DNA from: Promethearchaeota archaeon
GTDB taxonomy: Archaea > Asgardarchaeota > Lokiarchaeia > Sigynarchaeales > SOKP01
NCBI GenBank assembly: GCA_030605085.1
Contig: JAUWBH010000179.1
Coordinates: 1 to 12,295 of the forward strand
Length of the DNA: 12,295 bases
Direction: 5' to 3'
Shown here piece after piece: positions 1 through 7,885 of the stretch. Each line of letters begins with the position of its first letter. Positions within the stretch are counted from its first letter, which is position 1. The notes under the pieces are model-generated. The model saw nothing but the letters and a program-made list of their open reading frames with translations, had not been told where the DNA came from and did not search any database. Position numbers and translations under genes: made by a program.

Positions 1-1
1 A

Positions 2-88
2 GCTCGGAATGTACGAGGTAGCTTCTATATTAATAATTTAAAACTGATAGAACTACCAAACATGGAGAATTGGGTGATGTCAACGTAG
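2..88 (+). CDS. possible C-terminal end of a gene cut by the window edge
   Basis: This frame is open from the window edge to a TAG at 86-88 and encodes 28 residues ending in NMENWVMST. The reading is supported only by openness and by position: a long hairpin that could end a transcript begins 13 bases after the stop. I do not recognise the protein, and 28 codons is short enough to be chance. Confidence 0.3.
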   Translation, partial: ARNVRGSFYINNLKLIELPNMENWVMST

Positions 89-101
89 AAAACAAAAAAA
101 A

Positions 102-142
102 CGGCTATTTTATAATTGATCCTTTCTTTATAAAATTAGCCG
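102..142. terminator. long hairpin, terminator-like on either strand
   Basis: The left arm (CGGCTATTTTATAA) pairs with the right arm at 128-142 through 14 base pairs with one bulged base, and the loop is about 12 bases. On the minus strand the stem runs directly into a run of eight T. On the plus strand it is followed by a T-rich tract (about 143-160). Archaeal termination depends mainly on oligo-T, so the stem may instead protect an RNA 3' end. It separates the upstream tail ORF from the nadB leader. Confidence 0.45.
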
Positions 143-153
143 AATTTTGATTA

Positions 154-242
154 TATTTTTAAAAAGAAAAACAATAGAAAGGATAAATAACAATTCGATT
201 TAAAAAGGATAAATAACAATTCGATTTAGAAAGGATAAATCG
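154..242 (+). promoter_or_regulatory. probable nadB promoter and ribosome binding region
   Basis: TATA-like boxes are seen at about 155-165 (ATTTTTAAAAA) and at 198-206 (ATTTAAAAA). AAGGAT at 231-236 lies six bases before the TTG at 243 and is the best Shine-Dalgarno candidate. Which TATA box is used cannot be decided by eye. The second box is created by the tandem repeat. Confidence 0.4.
178..240 (+). repeat. 26-bp tandem repeat, about 2.4 copies, in the nadB leader
   Basis: Units start at 178, 204 and 230 with a period of 26. The first two are identical over at least 25 bases and the third stops after its first 11. Each unit begins AAAGGATAAAT, and the third copy of this sits just upstream of the TTG start of nadB as its ribosome binding site. 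The first unit boundary also creates an ATTTAAAAA TATA-like box about 40 bases upstream of the start, so the repeat has multiplied likely expression signals. It is too short and spacerless to be CRISPR. Confidence 0.8.
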
Positions 243-1817
243 TTGAAAATAAAAACTGATTATTTAATCATTGGAGGAGGTATCTCCGGATTATCTTTAG
301 CTATAAAATTAGTTAATTTAGCTAAAGATCAAACCATTTTATTAATAACTAAAGAAAGATTAGAGGAAGCAAACACTTATTACGCGCAAGGTGGAGTAGC
401 TTGTGTGTGGAATAAAAGAAACGACGATTTCTCAAAGCACATTCAAGATACTTTAATAGCAGGAGATAGTTTGTGTGATAAAGAAGTAGTGAGAAAGATA
501 ATAACATATGCTCCAGAAAGGATAAATGAACTTATTGATTGGGGGCTTGAATTTACCAGAAATGAAAATGGGGATTACGAATTAGGAAAAGAAGGAGGTC
601 ATTCGGAAAGGAGAATTCTTCACGTAAATGATTTAACGGGGCAAAGTATTGAAACTAAACTAATTGAAAAAGCGAAACAATTTGCGAATATTGAAATAAA
701 AGAAAAGTGGTGTGCAGTAAATCTCTATGCTAAGAATTTAACATGTTTTGGTGCCTATGTTTTAGATCAAAATACTGGGGATATACACAATATAGCGGCT
801 AAAGCAACAATATTAGCAACCGGAGGTGCTGGGAAAATTTATTTGTATACTACTAATCCCGATGTCGCTTCTGGTGATGGAATTGCAATGGCTTACCGAG
901 CAGGCGCAATGATATCAAATATGGAATTTTTTCAATTTCACCCTACATGCTTATATCATCCTTTTGCGAAAAATTTTTTAATCACAGAAGCAATGCGAGG
1001 CGAAGGTGCTATTTTAAAAGACTTAATGGGAAATCAATTCATGAAAAAATATCATCCGCTTAAAGAATTAGCTCCAAGAGACATTATATCAAGAGCTATT
1101 GATGCTGAATTAAAAGAGTCTGGAAATGACTATGTTTTATTAGATATCGCCTCATATAAAGATTCAGATTTTATAAAGAGCCATTTTCCTGGGATTTATG
1201 AAAATTGTTTAAATTTTAATATAGATATAACTAAGAACCCTATACCAGTCGTTCCCGCAGCTCATTATTGTTGTGGAGGTGTGGTTGCAGGGATAGATGG
1301 AAAAACAGATGTAAAGAACTTATATATTATTGGAGAGACTGCATGTACGGGTTTACATGGTGCTAATCGTTTAGCAAGTAATTCATTACTGGAAGGTATT
1401 GTTTGTGCACACGAATGCGCAAGAGTAATAGCTCAAGAAGCCAACGAGCTTAAGATAAGAGAATTCGAAGAGTGGGAAATTGGAGATGCCGTTCCCTCAA
1501 CAGAAGGGGTTGTTATAACTCAAAATTGGGACGAAATAAGGATTACAATGCAGAATCTAGTTGGAATTGTCAGATCGGACAGAAGATTAAAGAGAGCTTT
1601 GAAACGAATGAATCTTTTTTCAGAAGAAATAGATTATTACTATTGGAATTACCAAATCGATAAAAACTTAGTGGAGTTAAGAAATATATCGATGGTGGCG
1701 GAAATAATTATAAGATGTGCTATGAGCAGGAAGGAAAGTAGAGGTACTCATTTTAATATAAATTATCCTAACAAAGTAAAAATAGCAAGAAATTCATATA
1801 TCAGAAGACCTTGGTAA
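243..1817 (+). CDS. nadB: L-aspartate oxidase (NadB)
   Basis: This flavoenzyme oxidises L-aspartate to iminoaspartate, which quinolinate synthase NadA uses in de novo NAD synthesis. The 524 residues match the usual family length. Visible motifs are the FAD dinucleotide fold GGGISG (residues 11-16), NTYYAQGG (44-51), the REGGH-like KEGGHSERRILH (116-127), QFHPT (231-235), APRD with Arg279, AAHYCCGG with His341, and the late FAD-binding GLHGANRLASNSLLEG (370-385). The conserved Arg and His, with Glu117, fit NadB rather than a succinate dehydrogenase or fumarate reductase flavoprotein, and no partner iron-sulfur subunit is adjacent. The C-terminal helical domain (about 430-524) is present and ends RRPW. 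The start is TTG, set by AAGGAT six bases upstream. Neither nadA nor nadC is seen in the window. Confidence 0.95.
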   Translation: MKIKTDYLIIGGGISGLSLAIKLVNLAKDQTILLITKERLEEANTYYAQGGVACVWNKRNDDFSKHIQDTLIAGDSLCDKEVVRKIITYAPERINELIDWGLEFTRNENGDYELGKEGGHSERRILHVNDLTGQSIETKLIEKAKQFANIEIKEKWCAVNLYAKNLTCFGAYVLDQNTGDIHNIAAKATILATGGAGKIYLYTTNPDVASGDGIAMAYRAGAMISNMEFFQFHPTCLYHPFAKNFLITEAMRGEGAILKDLMGNQFMKKYHPLKELAPRDIISRAIDAELKESGNDYVLLDIASYKDSDFIKSHFPGIYENCLNFNIDITKNPIPVVPAAHYCCGGVVAGIDGKTDVKNLYIIGETACTGLHGANRLASNSLLEGIVCAHECARVIAQEANELKIREFEEWEIGDAVPSTEGVVITQNWDEIRITMQNLVGIVRSDRRLKRALKRMNLFSEEIDYYYWNYQIDKNLVELRNISMVAEIIIRCAMSRKESRGTHFNINYPNKVKIARNSYIRRPW

Positions 1818-1828
1818 ATATAACCAAT

Positions 1829-1883
1829 TGTTATTTTTTGGAAATAATTTTATTATTGTTCTCATTATTATTATTGTTTTCTG
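1829..1883 (+). terminator. T-rich tract after nadB
   Basis: The spacer after nadB contains TTATTTTTT and then repeated TTATTATTATTG stretches, with no stable stem. This resembles the oligo-T signals that end archaeal transcripts. It suggests that nadB and the next gene are not simply one transcript, although the whole gap is only 95 bases. Confidence 0.35.
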
Positions 1884-1900
1884 ATTTAATCTGGTTCAAA

Positions 1901-1906
1901 GAGGTG
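1901..1906 (+). promoter_or_regulatory. ribosome binding site deciding the TTG start of ADH synthase
   Basis: GAGGTG matches the archaeal anti-Shine-Dalgarno sequence and lies six bases before TTG at 1913. The resulting N-terminus ([16 protein letters not shown]) lines up with the expected family start. Confidence 0.7.
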
Positions 1907-1912
1907 TAAAAA

Positions 1913-2725
1913 TTGGTTCGTACAGGAAACATTGGAAAAAAAATTCGATTGGAGAGAATATTTAATCGAAACACAGGTAGGACTATAATAATACCAATGG
2001 ACCATGGTTTTTCTTTAGGGGCGATAAAAGGTTTGGAAAATTTAGCAGAGATGGTCGATAAAGTAGCAATGGGAGGAGCAAACGCAGTTTTAGAACATTC
2101 AGGGATGGTTGGTACTGGTCATAGACAATATGGAAAGGACATAGGATTGATAATTCATTTATCTGGTGCAACAATCTTAGCTCCTGATCCTAACCGCAAA
2201 GTATTAGTATGTTCAGTAAAAAGAGCCATAAAGATGGGTGCTGATGCTTGTTCAATTCATATAAATATAGGAGCAAATGAAGAACCAGAAATGCTCCAAG
2301 ATGCTGCTAAAGTTGTAGAGGATTGTCGTGAATGGGGTTTACCATTATTAGCAATGATGTATCCAAGAGGTGAGAAAATTAAAGATGAGAATGATCCTGA
2401 AGTGGTTAATGTTGCTGTAAGAGTTGGTGCAGAACTTGGAGCTGATATAGTAAAAACGAATTATCCTGGCGATATAGATAGTTTTAAATACATTATAAAT
2501 AGCGTTCCTGTCCCCGTAATCATAGCAGGGGGTCCTAAAATGGATACAATTCCAGAGCTCTTACAGATGGTTCACGATTCCATTCAAGCAGGAGGGGTGG
2601 GAGTAGCTTTTGGAAGAAATGTATTTCAATATGAAGACCCTACTAAATTAGTAAAAGCACTCGCAAAAATTGTCCATGAGAATTATACCGTCGAAGAAGT
2701 TATAAAGGAATTTCAGTTTGATTGA
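1913..2725 (+). CDS. 2-amino-3,7-dideoxy-D-threo-hept-6-ulosonate (ADH) synthase
   Basis: This is a class I aldolase of the archaeal DeoC/LacD/FBA-I superfamily. It joins a ketose-phosphate-derived unit with aspartate semialdehyde to make ADH, the first step of the archaeal route to dehydroquinate and aromatic amino acids. The 270-residue length fits. Visible are [10 protein letters not shown] (8-17), PMDHGFS with Asp30-His31, the Tyr in MMYPRG (Tyr150), the Schiff-base lysine in VKTNYPGD (Lys181), and the phosphate-binding strands IIAGGPK (203-209) and [10 protein letters not shown] (230-239). The MDHG...GAIKGL stretch resembles MJ0400 more than a typical fructose-bisphosphate aldolase, but aldolase activity toward fructose 1,6-bisphosphate cannot be excluded from sequence alone. 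The start is TTG, supported by a strong GAGGTG. The next gene follows after 28 bases, so joint transcription is possible. Confidence 0.88.
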   Translation: MVRTGNIGKKIRLERIFNRNTGRTIIIPMDHGFSLGAIKGLENLAEMVDKVAMGGANAVLEHSGMVGTGHRQYGKDIGLIIHLSGATILAPDPNRKVLVCSVKRAIKMGADACSIHINIGANEEPEMLQDAAKVVEDCREWGLPLLAMMYPRGEKIKDENDPEVVNVAVRVGAELGADIVKTNYPGDIDSFKYIINSVPVPVIIAGGPKMDTIPELLQMVHDSIQAGGVGVAFGRNVFQYEDPTKLVKALAKIVHENYTVEEVIKEFQFD

Positions 2726-2753
2726 ATTTAAAATCTAATATGAGTAATTTATT

Positions 2754-4079
2754 ATGAATGCCCAAAAGATTTATCCACCTTTTCTTGAAAGGATAAATAA
2801 TCAAATAAAAAATCAAATCTTAAAATCCATAGGTCAAGATGATATTCCCGATAAGGAAGAGGAATTTCGAGTGATAATATCTTTTGAAAATATTTCCGAT
2901 AGGGACAACTTTATTTTAAAAAATAAAAATATAGAAATATTAAAAAATTTTGACTTGATTCCGGCTATCAATTTAAAATTAACGAGGGAAAGGATTCACG
3001 ACTTAGAAAAAGAGGAATTAATAAAAAAAATTGAGGAGGATCAAAAGCTTTACCTCTCAATGATAGATGTAATTGAAAATTTGGGTTTAAATCCTTATCG
3101 AAAATCGCAAATTTCGTATACTGGAAAAGATATTGTTGTTGGAATAGTTGACAATGGGATAAATCGAGATTTTGATACAATTTCAGACGTGATTTCGAAT
3201 CAATTTTCTCTAAAAGAAGGCACAATAAGAACTAAGGAAAAAATCACAAAAAAGGAAATTACTCACGGCACTTTAATGGCAAATATAATTGGGAACCAAT
3301 ATTTAGATAATAACAACAACATTATTGGAATTGCCCCCGATGTGAAAATAATAGATTTAGATATTTCAAATTTAAAAGAAGAATATTATATTTCAAGCGT
3401 ATTGGAGATATTTGACATTATCACCAAAAATAACATAAGATTTGATTTACTTTTAGTGTCTCTTACCACGCTGAATCCTTCTGATGGAAAAGATATCTTA
3501 TCTTTAGCGTGTAATTTATTAGTTGATAAGGGAATTATAATAGTATGTCCAGCAGGTAATTTTGGTCCAGAATCTTATACAATCGGAAGCCCATCTGCTG
3601 CTGAAAATGTAATTTCAATAGGTGCTCTTACAAAAGAGATGACAATTGCTTATTACAGTGGAAGAGGGCCTACACTAGACGATAGAATTAAACCTGATTT
3701 TTGCTTACCGGGTTCAAAAATTGAAATCCCATTATCAGACAAAATCAGAGTAAAAATATCAGGAACTAGTGTTGCTGCAGCTATTGGGATTGGTTTAATT
3801 GCCCTGCTTAAGGAATTTAATCCAAATCTTTCACATAAGGAAACTTTAGAAATAATTAAAGAAGCAAGTATAGACTTAAATTATCAAAAGATTTCTCAAG
3901 GATGTGGTACTACAAATTTCTTAGATGTTTTTAAACAATTAAGTTTATTTCAAGAAGGGAGATTCTTACCTTACAATTACTTAATCAAGAACTCTTTAAT
4001 GTTTTCAATCGGATTTATATTAGTTTTAATATTTATCTTCTATCTATTTCATTTCCTAAATCTAATGCAATATTTTTAA
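2754..4079 (+). CDS. subtilisin-family (S8) serine protease with C-terminal membrane segment
   Basis: The catalytic triad and oxyanion residue are all visible: Asp133 in VVGIVDNGIN, His171 in THGTLMANIIG, Asn269 in PAGNFGP, and Ser339 in SGTSVAAAIG. The usual GTSMAAP is GTSVAAA here, with the family proline replaced by alanine. Residues 1-110 form a charged region with an inhibitor-like part (about 37-100: RVIISFENISD and following) that may act as an I9-type propeptide. One strongly hydrophobic stretch (about 413-437) lies eight or so residues from the C-terminus. No N-terminal signal peptide is visible, and a TAA nine bases upstream of the ATG prevents a longer start in this frame. The topology is therefore unclear. 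The substrate is unknown. A TTG-less ATG start without a clear ribosome site follows the ADH synthase gene closely. Confidence 0.88.
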   Translation: MNAQKIYPPFLERINNQIKNQILKSIGQDDIPDKEEEFRVIISFENISDRDNFILKNKNIEILKNFDLIPAINLKLTRERIHDLEKEELIKKIEEDQKLYLSMIDVIENLGLNPYRKSQISYTGKDIVVGIVDNGINRDFDTISDVISNQFSLKEGTIRTKEKITKKEITHGTLMANIIGNQYLDNNNNIIGIAPDVKIIDLDISNLKEEYYISSVLEIFDIITKNNIRFDLLLVSLTTLNPSDGKDILSLACNLLVDKGIIIVCPAGNFGPESYTIGSPSAAENVISIGALTKEMTIAYYSGRGPTLDDRIKPDFCLPGSKIEIPLSDKIRVKISGTSVAAAIGIGLIALLKEFNPNLSHKETLEIIKEASIDLNYQKISQGCGTTNFLDVFKQLSLFQEGRFLPYNYLIKNSLMFSIGFILVLIFIFYLFHFLNLMQYF

Positions 4080-4083
4080 ATAA

Positions 4084-4098
4084 GGGGGATTTTAAATT
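4084..4098 (+). promoter_or_regulatory. GGGGG ribosome site paired with a likely ATT start
   Basis: GGGGGAT at 4084-4090 lies seven bases before ATT at 4096. No ATG, GTG or TTG exists between the in-frame TAA at 4093-4095 and the codons for the conserved N-terminal FHIALP. Confidence 0.45.
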
Positions 4099-4641
4099 TT
4101 TCTAATCTTTCACATCGCACTTCCATTGATTATTTTTGAAATCCCCTTAATAAAAAAAAAATATAGAATTAATAGATACTCCTTAATTATTGGTTCTATC
4201 GCTCCTGATTTAATTGATAAGACATTTCTGTTCTTAAATCTTTTTTCGGGTAGAAGTTTTTCTCATACATTACTATTCGTACTTGTTAGTTTTAGTATTT
4301 TGTTCTTAATAACTAAGGGAAATAAATCAATTTCGTTTCCATATTTAATAGGAGTGATTATTCATCTTATTTTGGATTTACCTGAAATTCCTTTATTTTA
4401 TCCGTTCGTATCGTATGATTTTTACGATTACGCTCCAATAGAAGATTCGATATCGTTGTGGATACATACTTTATTAACAGAACCTATTGTTATAACGACA
4501 GAAATTATTGGAGTCATGATATTTATATTTATAGTGATTAATAATAAATTATATAATTTGAGAGAAATTTCAAATTATTTAAAAACAAATGAAGTACTTC
4601 CAAATAAAGAAAAAAATTATATTAATCAACAAGAAAATTGA
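4096..4641 (+). CDS. membrane-bound metal-dependent hydrolase, YdjM/DUF457 type
   Basis: This small integral membrane protein has the pattern of PF04307. It shows an early FHIALPLIIFEIP, then GSIAPDLIDK, RSFSHTLL and IGVIIHLILDLPE, which supply the His and Asp ligands expected to bind metal. Several hydrophobic segments follow, and a polar tail ends NYINQQEN. The biochemical substrate is not established for the family. The first common start codon is TTG at 4126 (171 residues), but that would delete the first conserved His (CAC at 4111-4113). I therefore place the start at ATT 4096, giving 181 residues, where a GGGGG ribosome site sits seven bases upstream. A base-call error in a true ATG is the other explanation. 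It begins 17 bases after the protease stop, so the two membrane proteins are probably co-transcribed. Confidence 0.75.
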   Translation: MFLIFHIALPLIIFEIPLIKKKYRINRYSLIIGSIAPDLIDKTFLFLNLFSGRSFSHTLLFVLVSFSILFLITKGNKSISFPYLIGVIIHLILDLPEIPLFYPFVSYDFYDYAPIEDSISLWIHTLLTEPIVITTEIIGVMIFIFIVINNKLYNLREISNYLKTNEVLPNKEKNYINQQEN

Positions 4642-4655
4642 TTTTTTTTTTTTTT
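4642..4655 (+). terminator. 14-T run directly after the membrane-protein stop
   Basis: An uninterrupted run of 14 T begins at the base after the TGA stop, with no stem in front of it. This is the classical oligo-T form of archaeal terminator and probably ends the preceding transcript. The run length is also a likely spot for slippage in sequencing. Confidence 0.65.
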
Positions 4656-4676
4656 AAAAAGCCTGAAGAGAAGAAG

Positions 4677-4723
4677 TTTATTATATTATTAGTGAAATAT
4701 TTAATAGTCTAACTCATGAGTTA
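4677..4723 (+). promoter_or_regulatory. promoter and 14-bp palindrome ahead of the XPF-type nuclease gene
   Basis: TATA-like boxes occur at 4677-4690 (TTTATTATATTATT) and 4698-4706 (TATTTAATA). The perfect palindrome TAACTCATGAGTTA occupies 4710-4723, twelve bases before the ATG at 4736. It would lie at or near the transcription start, which is where many archaeal repressors bind. The operator role is inferred. Confidence 0.4.
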
Positions 4724-4735
4724 TTCGATGATATT

Positions 4736-5497
4736 ATGAACCAAAACAATCTTCTGCGTATTATTATAGACGATCGAGAGAAAAAGTTAATGGAATTGTT
4801 TGACAATAAAGAAAAAAAGATTTTGGAATACGAAAAAAAACGCTTGGATATTGCGGATGTCATAATCTCGAGCGAAGTGGTAATTGAAAGAAAAGAAGGT
4901 TTTGATTTTGTGTCATCCATAATCGATAATCGTTTATTTGAACAATTATTACGCTTAAAAGAAACATACGATTGTCCAATTCTTATAATAGAAGGTTTAA
5001 ACGATAATGTTTTTGAAAATACAGGAATGAGCATCACATCTATTTATGGTGCCCTTTCTTTCCTTTCTTATAAGTTGGGAATGTCGGTAATTCCTACGCG
5101 TAACTTGAAGGATACGGCAATTGTTATTGAAAGAATTGCATTTCGAGAACAAGTAAAGGACGATGTGCCATTATTAAGTCGAAAAGCACCGAGAGGCATG
5201 TCAATTGAAGATCGAAGGGCCTATGTTCTTGAAGGGTTAATCGACTGTGGTCCTAAAAAAGCCAAACAATTAATTCAAACTTTTGAAACGCCTTATAAAG
5301 TTTTTGACGCGATTAAACAGACAAAAATTCTCTACACGCGTACAGGAAATCCAAAATCGATTTCTGGTCCAATAATTAATGCTGGTTTGAAAGGATTTGG
5401 GTGGAAATTTATTCATAAAAATAAAAAATTGCTTTTTGATATCGAAAAAAGATTTATTGAACAACAGCAAGGTTTAAAGCAAAAAAAAATATTATAA
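4736..5497 (+). CDS. ERCC4/XPF-type structure-specific endonuclease, short archaeal form
   Basis: The N-terminal half is an ERCC4 nuclease domain with DDRE (12-15), LDIADVII (37-44) in place of the usual GD motif, and the diagnostic VVIERKEGFDF (48-58) holding ERK and the following Asp. The C-terminal half carries a helix-hairpin-helix: VLEGLIDCGPKKAKQLIQTF (164-183). A second hairpin would fall in the divergent 205-225 stretch. Such enzymes cut 3'-flap and branched DNA in repair and fork processing. There is no helicase domain, so this is the short form known from Crenarchaeota and unlike euryarchaeal Hef. Length 253 is normal for that form. The ATG lacks a clear Shine-Dalgarno site. The gene stands alone, between an oligo-T terminator and a convergent gene. 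Confidence 0.9.
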   Translation: MNQNNLLRIIIDDREKKLMELFDNKEKKILEYEKKRLDIADVIISSEVVIERKEGFDFVSSIIDNRLFEQLLRLKETYDCPILIIEGLNDNVFENTGMSITSIYGALSFLSYKLGMSVIPTRNLKDTAIVIERIAFREQVKDDVPLLSRKAPRGMSIEDRRAYVLEGLIDCGPKKAKQLIQTFETPYKVFDAIKQTKILYTRTGNPKSISGPIINAGLKGFGWKFIHKNKKLLFDIEKRFIEQQQGLKQKKIL

Positions 5498-5564
5498 CTT
5501 TCATTTAATACAATTAATCCCGAATAAAAGTATTCATAAAAAAATTAACAAGATTTAATATTAG

Positions 5565-6578
5565 CTAATGTCTAACAGGGATGTCATTTCCTGCTATTTT
5601 TTGTTTAAATTCATTAATAACAGCTATCATAGGATTTCTCATTCTCGCTTTTTGAGGTAAAATGACTAGATTTTTTTTATTTAATACCAATTCGGGAATT
5701 TCTGTACAGTCGTTAAATGTTAAATTCAGGGTTGTAAGATAGGGGAGCGATGCAATCCATTCTGGAACTTTTTGCAATAAATTATAGCTCAAATCTAGGA
5801 GTTCTAACTTTGAAAACAATTGTATTTCTACTGGAACTGAAGTTAATCCTGAATTAGAAAGTTTTAATCCAACAACATGCTTATCTTTGATTGTAAATTC
5901 TCGGGGGAAAACTCTGCGATGAGAAAAACCTCGGGAGCTGATATTTAACTCTTTTGTTATAAGTATGTGCCTATTTAATTTTCTTTCGATGAAAACAAAC
6001 GCTTCTTTTTCTTCAGCTATTAGATTATTCTTAACTTTATTCGATTCTTCTATTCGTTTTTTTGATACCTCCTCTCTTCTAAGTCTCTCAAAACACGAAC
6101 AACAATAAATTTGGATTAAAGGATGAGTCCATATTTTTAATAACCATTCAGGATCCATATTTTGATTTCGAGCACTAAATCCTCTAAAGGTTAATCTGAT
6201 TTTGCAGTGCCAACATTCTCTTGTTTCATATTTTTCATTTGTCGAATCTTGTCCATTTTCTCGTCTTCCAAGTAGGTTTCTCAATTCTCCCATAATTGCA
6301 CCTCTAAGAGTTCTTGGGGTATCAGCGCCATTTTGAATGTGATTTGCTTCAATAGTTCTTAAATGATTTAGGTGATCATTTATAATAGTTAATCTATTTT
6401 CCAAATCTATGATTTGTTGTTGAATTTCTTCTATATAATTGTTAAATTTTATGGGAATTTTTAAAATTGTATTCAAAGTGCTTTTAATAATATTACCAAG
6501 AGCTTGGACTTTTATTTCTAACGGAAACCCTCTCTGTTCAGCTAACACAGTACTTAGTCTTTCTGCCATCCATATCAT
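5565..6578 (-). CDS. leucine-rich-repeat protein with a coiled coil and a Cys-rich zinc module
   Basis: Three parts are visible. Residues about 44-78 are a heptad-like helix (YIEEIQQQIIDLENRL). Residues about 119-165 hold ECWHC and YCCSC, a CxxC...C(C)xC arrangement that could bind one zinc, followed by a basic helical stretch (about 165-205). Residues about 235-310 contain roughly three leucine-rich repeats, such as LELLDLSYNLLQKVPEWIASLP and LTTLNLTFNDCTEIPELV. No signal peptide or membrane segment is seen, so it is probably cytoplasmic. LRR domains usually bind protein partners, and LRR proteins are notably common in Asgard archaea. The partner is unknown. I use ATG at 6578; TTG at 6581 and ATG at 6569 are alternatives, and none has a clear ribosome site. 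The stop is TAG. Confidence 0.8.
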   Translation of the reverse strand: MIWMAERLSTVLAEQRGFPLEIKVQALGNIIKSTLNTILKIPIKFNNYIEEIQQQIIDLENRLTIINDHLNHLRTIEANHIQNGADTPRTLRGAIMGELRNLLGRRENGQDSTNEKYETRECWHCKIRLTFRGFSARNQNMDPEWLLKIWTHPLIQIYCCSCFERLRREEVSKKRIEESNKVKNNLIAEEKEAFVFIERKLNRHILITKELNISSRGFSHRRVFPREFTIKDKHVVGLKLSNSGLTSVPVEIQLFSKLELLDLSYNLLQKVPEWIASLPYLTTLNLTFNDCTEIPELVLNKKNLVILPQKARMRNPMIAVINEFKQKIAGNDIPVRH

Positions 6579-6772
6579 CAATTTTCTTTAAAAAATTTAC
6601 ATAAAATTAATGAAAATCAAAATATTTATTTGTTTGCTATTCAAGTTGATTTAAAATCAGATTTTTAACATGATAAAGAAATCCATTCCTTTTAAGGAGT
6701 GGTTAAACAATAGAAATTACTAAATCAAGACACTCTAGACCTTATACACATGACAAGATTATATATATTATC

Positions 6773-7881
6773 ATGGAACTTGCGCAAAAATTACCCATTT
6801 TTCCCACAATTTCACAAGAAAAAGTATTATGTGATTTGTCGGAAAAAAGTCGTCTCATTTACTACTTTGCGTTAGCCGAACGGATCGAAAATTGGAAAGA
6901 AAATAAAGATAAACCGAAAGAAGAACGAACATATATTAGTTATGTCGACCAACAGAACCAATTACCAACAATCAAAGAAAAATATCCAGAATACAAGTGG
7001 GTATATTCTAAAGTGCTTCAAATGACCTTAAGGAAGCTGGATTCTGATTACAAGTCGTTCAAAGCTCTATGAAATAAAGGAGATAAAAAGGAAAGACCGC
7101 CACGATTCAAGAGTAAAAAATATTTCGCAACTCTATGCTATAATCAATCGAGATTCAAGATAAGCGATTCTACCATTACTTTTTCTCATAAACATCCTTC
7201 TAAGGAAGCATTATCGTTTGAACTTCCGAAAGAGAAGATCAAGCAAGTTGAGATCTTTTTAGATTCACTAAAGCGTTGGTTCGTTTCCATTACGTACGAG
7301 ATTAAAACTCCTGAATATAAAGATAATGGATTATTTCAAGCGTTTGATTTAGGAGTATCGCAAACATCAGGAGTAAATCTTTACGGAAAGTTTGTTCAAT
7401 TCAAGCATAGACGAGCTGATCTATATTGGAAAAAGAAAATCGTAGAAGTGCAATCGAAACGAGACCATTGCAAGAAGAATAGCCGAAGGTGGCGATGGTA
7501 CAACGCTAAACTAAAGAGAATAAAGCGAAAACAAGCAAATCAACTTAAGGACTTCCAGCATTGGTTATCAAAACAAATCGTAGAACGCACAAAAGCGAAT
7601 ACGCTCATTATTGGAAAATTAGATGTAAAAGAAATGGCTAAGAAAAAGAAAGGAACGGAAAACGCCAAAGAATTATTACGTGCGAATGTGGAAATCAGAT
7701 TGACCGAGATCTGAACTCGGCAATCAATATTATGGTCAAGTTCTTGAAATTGAAGAAAGACCGAGAATATGATTTCCTTTTGCATGAACCCTCCGTGAAC
7801 GAGGAACTATTCCTGCAAACCTGGGATGGTTTTCTACGACACACAGCCCACCCTACTGAAAAAGTGGGTGCGGACTCGTAG
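6773..7881 (+). pseudogene. tnpB: TnpB (RNA-guided nuclease of IS605 elements), inactivated
   Basis: Reading from ATG 6773, the frame gives the N-terminal TnpB helical region up to TGA at 7070-7072, then continues without a break in the same frame as NKGDKKERPPRFKSKKYF. The RuvC-I Asp is present in FQAFDLGVS (codon 7346-7348), followed by the conserved KRDHCKKNSRRW and ANQLKDFQHWLSK. After the codons for ENAKELLR the sequence jumps: from 7681 the family continues in the next frame as CECGNQIDRDLNSAINIM, the second zinc-ribbon Cys pair and RuvC-III Asp, to TAG at 7879-7881. The RuvC-II Glu and the first Cys pair, normally some tens of residues, are missing. The nonsense codon, deletion and frameshift together mean that no active nuclease is made. 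Confidence 0.88.
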
Positions 7882-7885
7882 GAAG

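Noticed and set aside
178..240. CRISPR array
   Set aside because: The 26-bp units abut directly with no unique spacers, and no cas gene is near.
243..1817. Succinate dehydrogenase/fumarate reductase flavoprotein
   Set aside because: The motifs share the fold, but length, C-terminal features and absence of an iron-sulfur partner fit NadB better.
5464..5497. PCNA-binding (PIP) motif at the C-terminus of the XPF-type nuclease
   Set aside because: QQGLKQKKIL has the Gln and Leu spacing but lacks the aromatic pair, so I do not claim it.
6582..6772. A TnpA (Y1 transposase) gene or other small gene beside tnpB
   Set aside because: No frame of useful length or HUH motif is seen; the stretch holds only the LRR promoter side and the putative left-end hairpin.
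7070..7072. TGA in tnpB as selenocysteine or recoding
   Set aside because: Several genes in the window stop normally at TGA, and the same gene also has a deletion with frameshift, so decay is the simpler reading.
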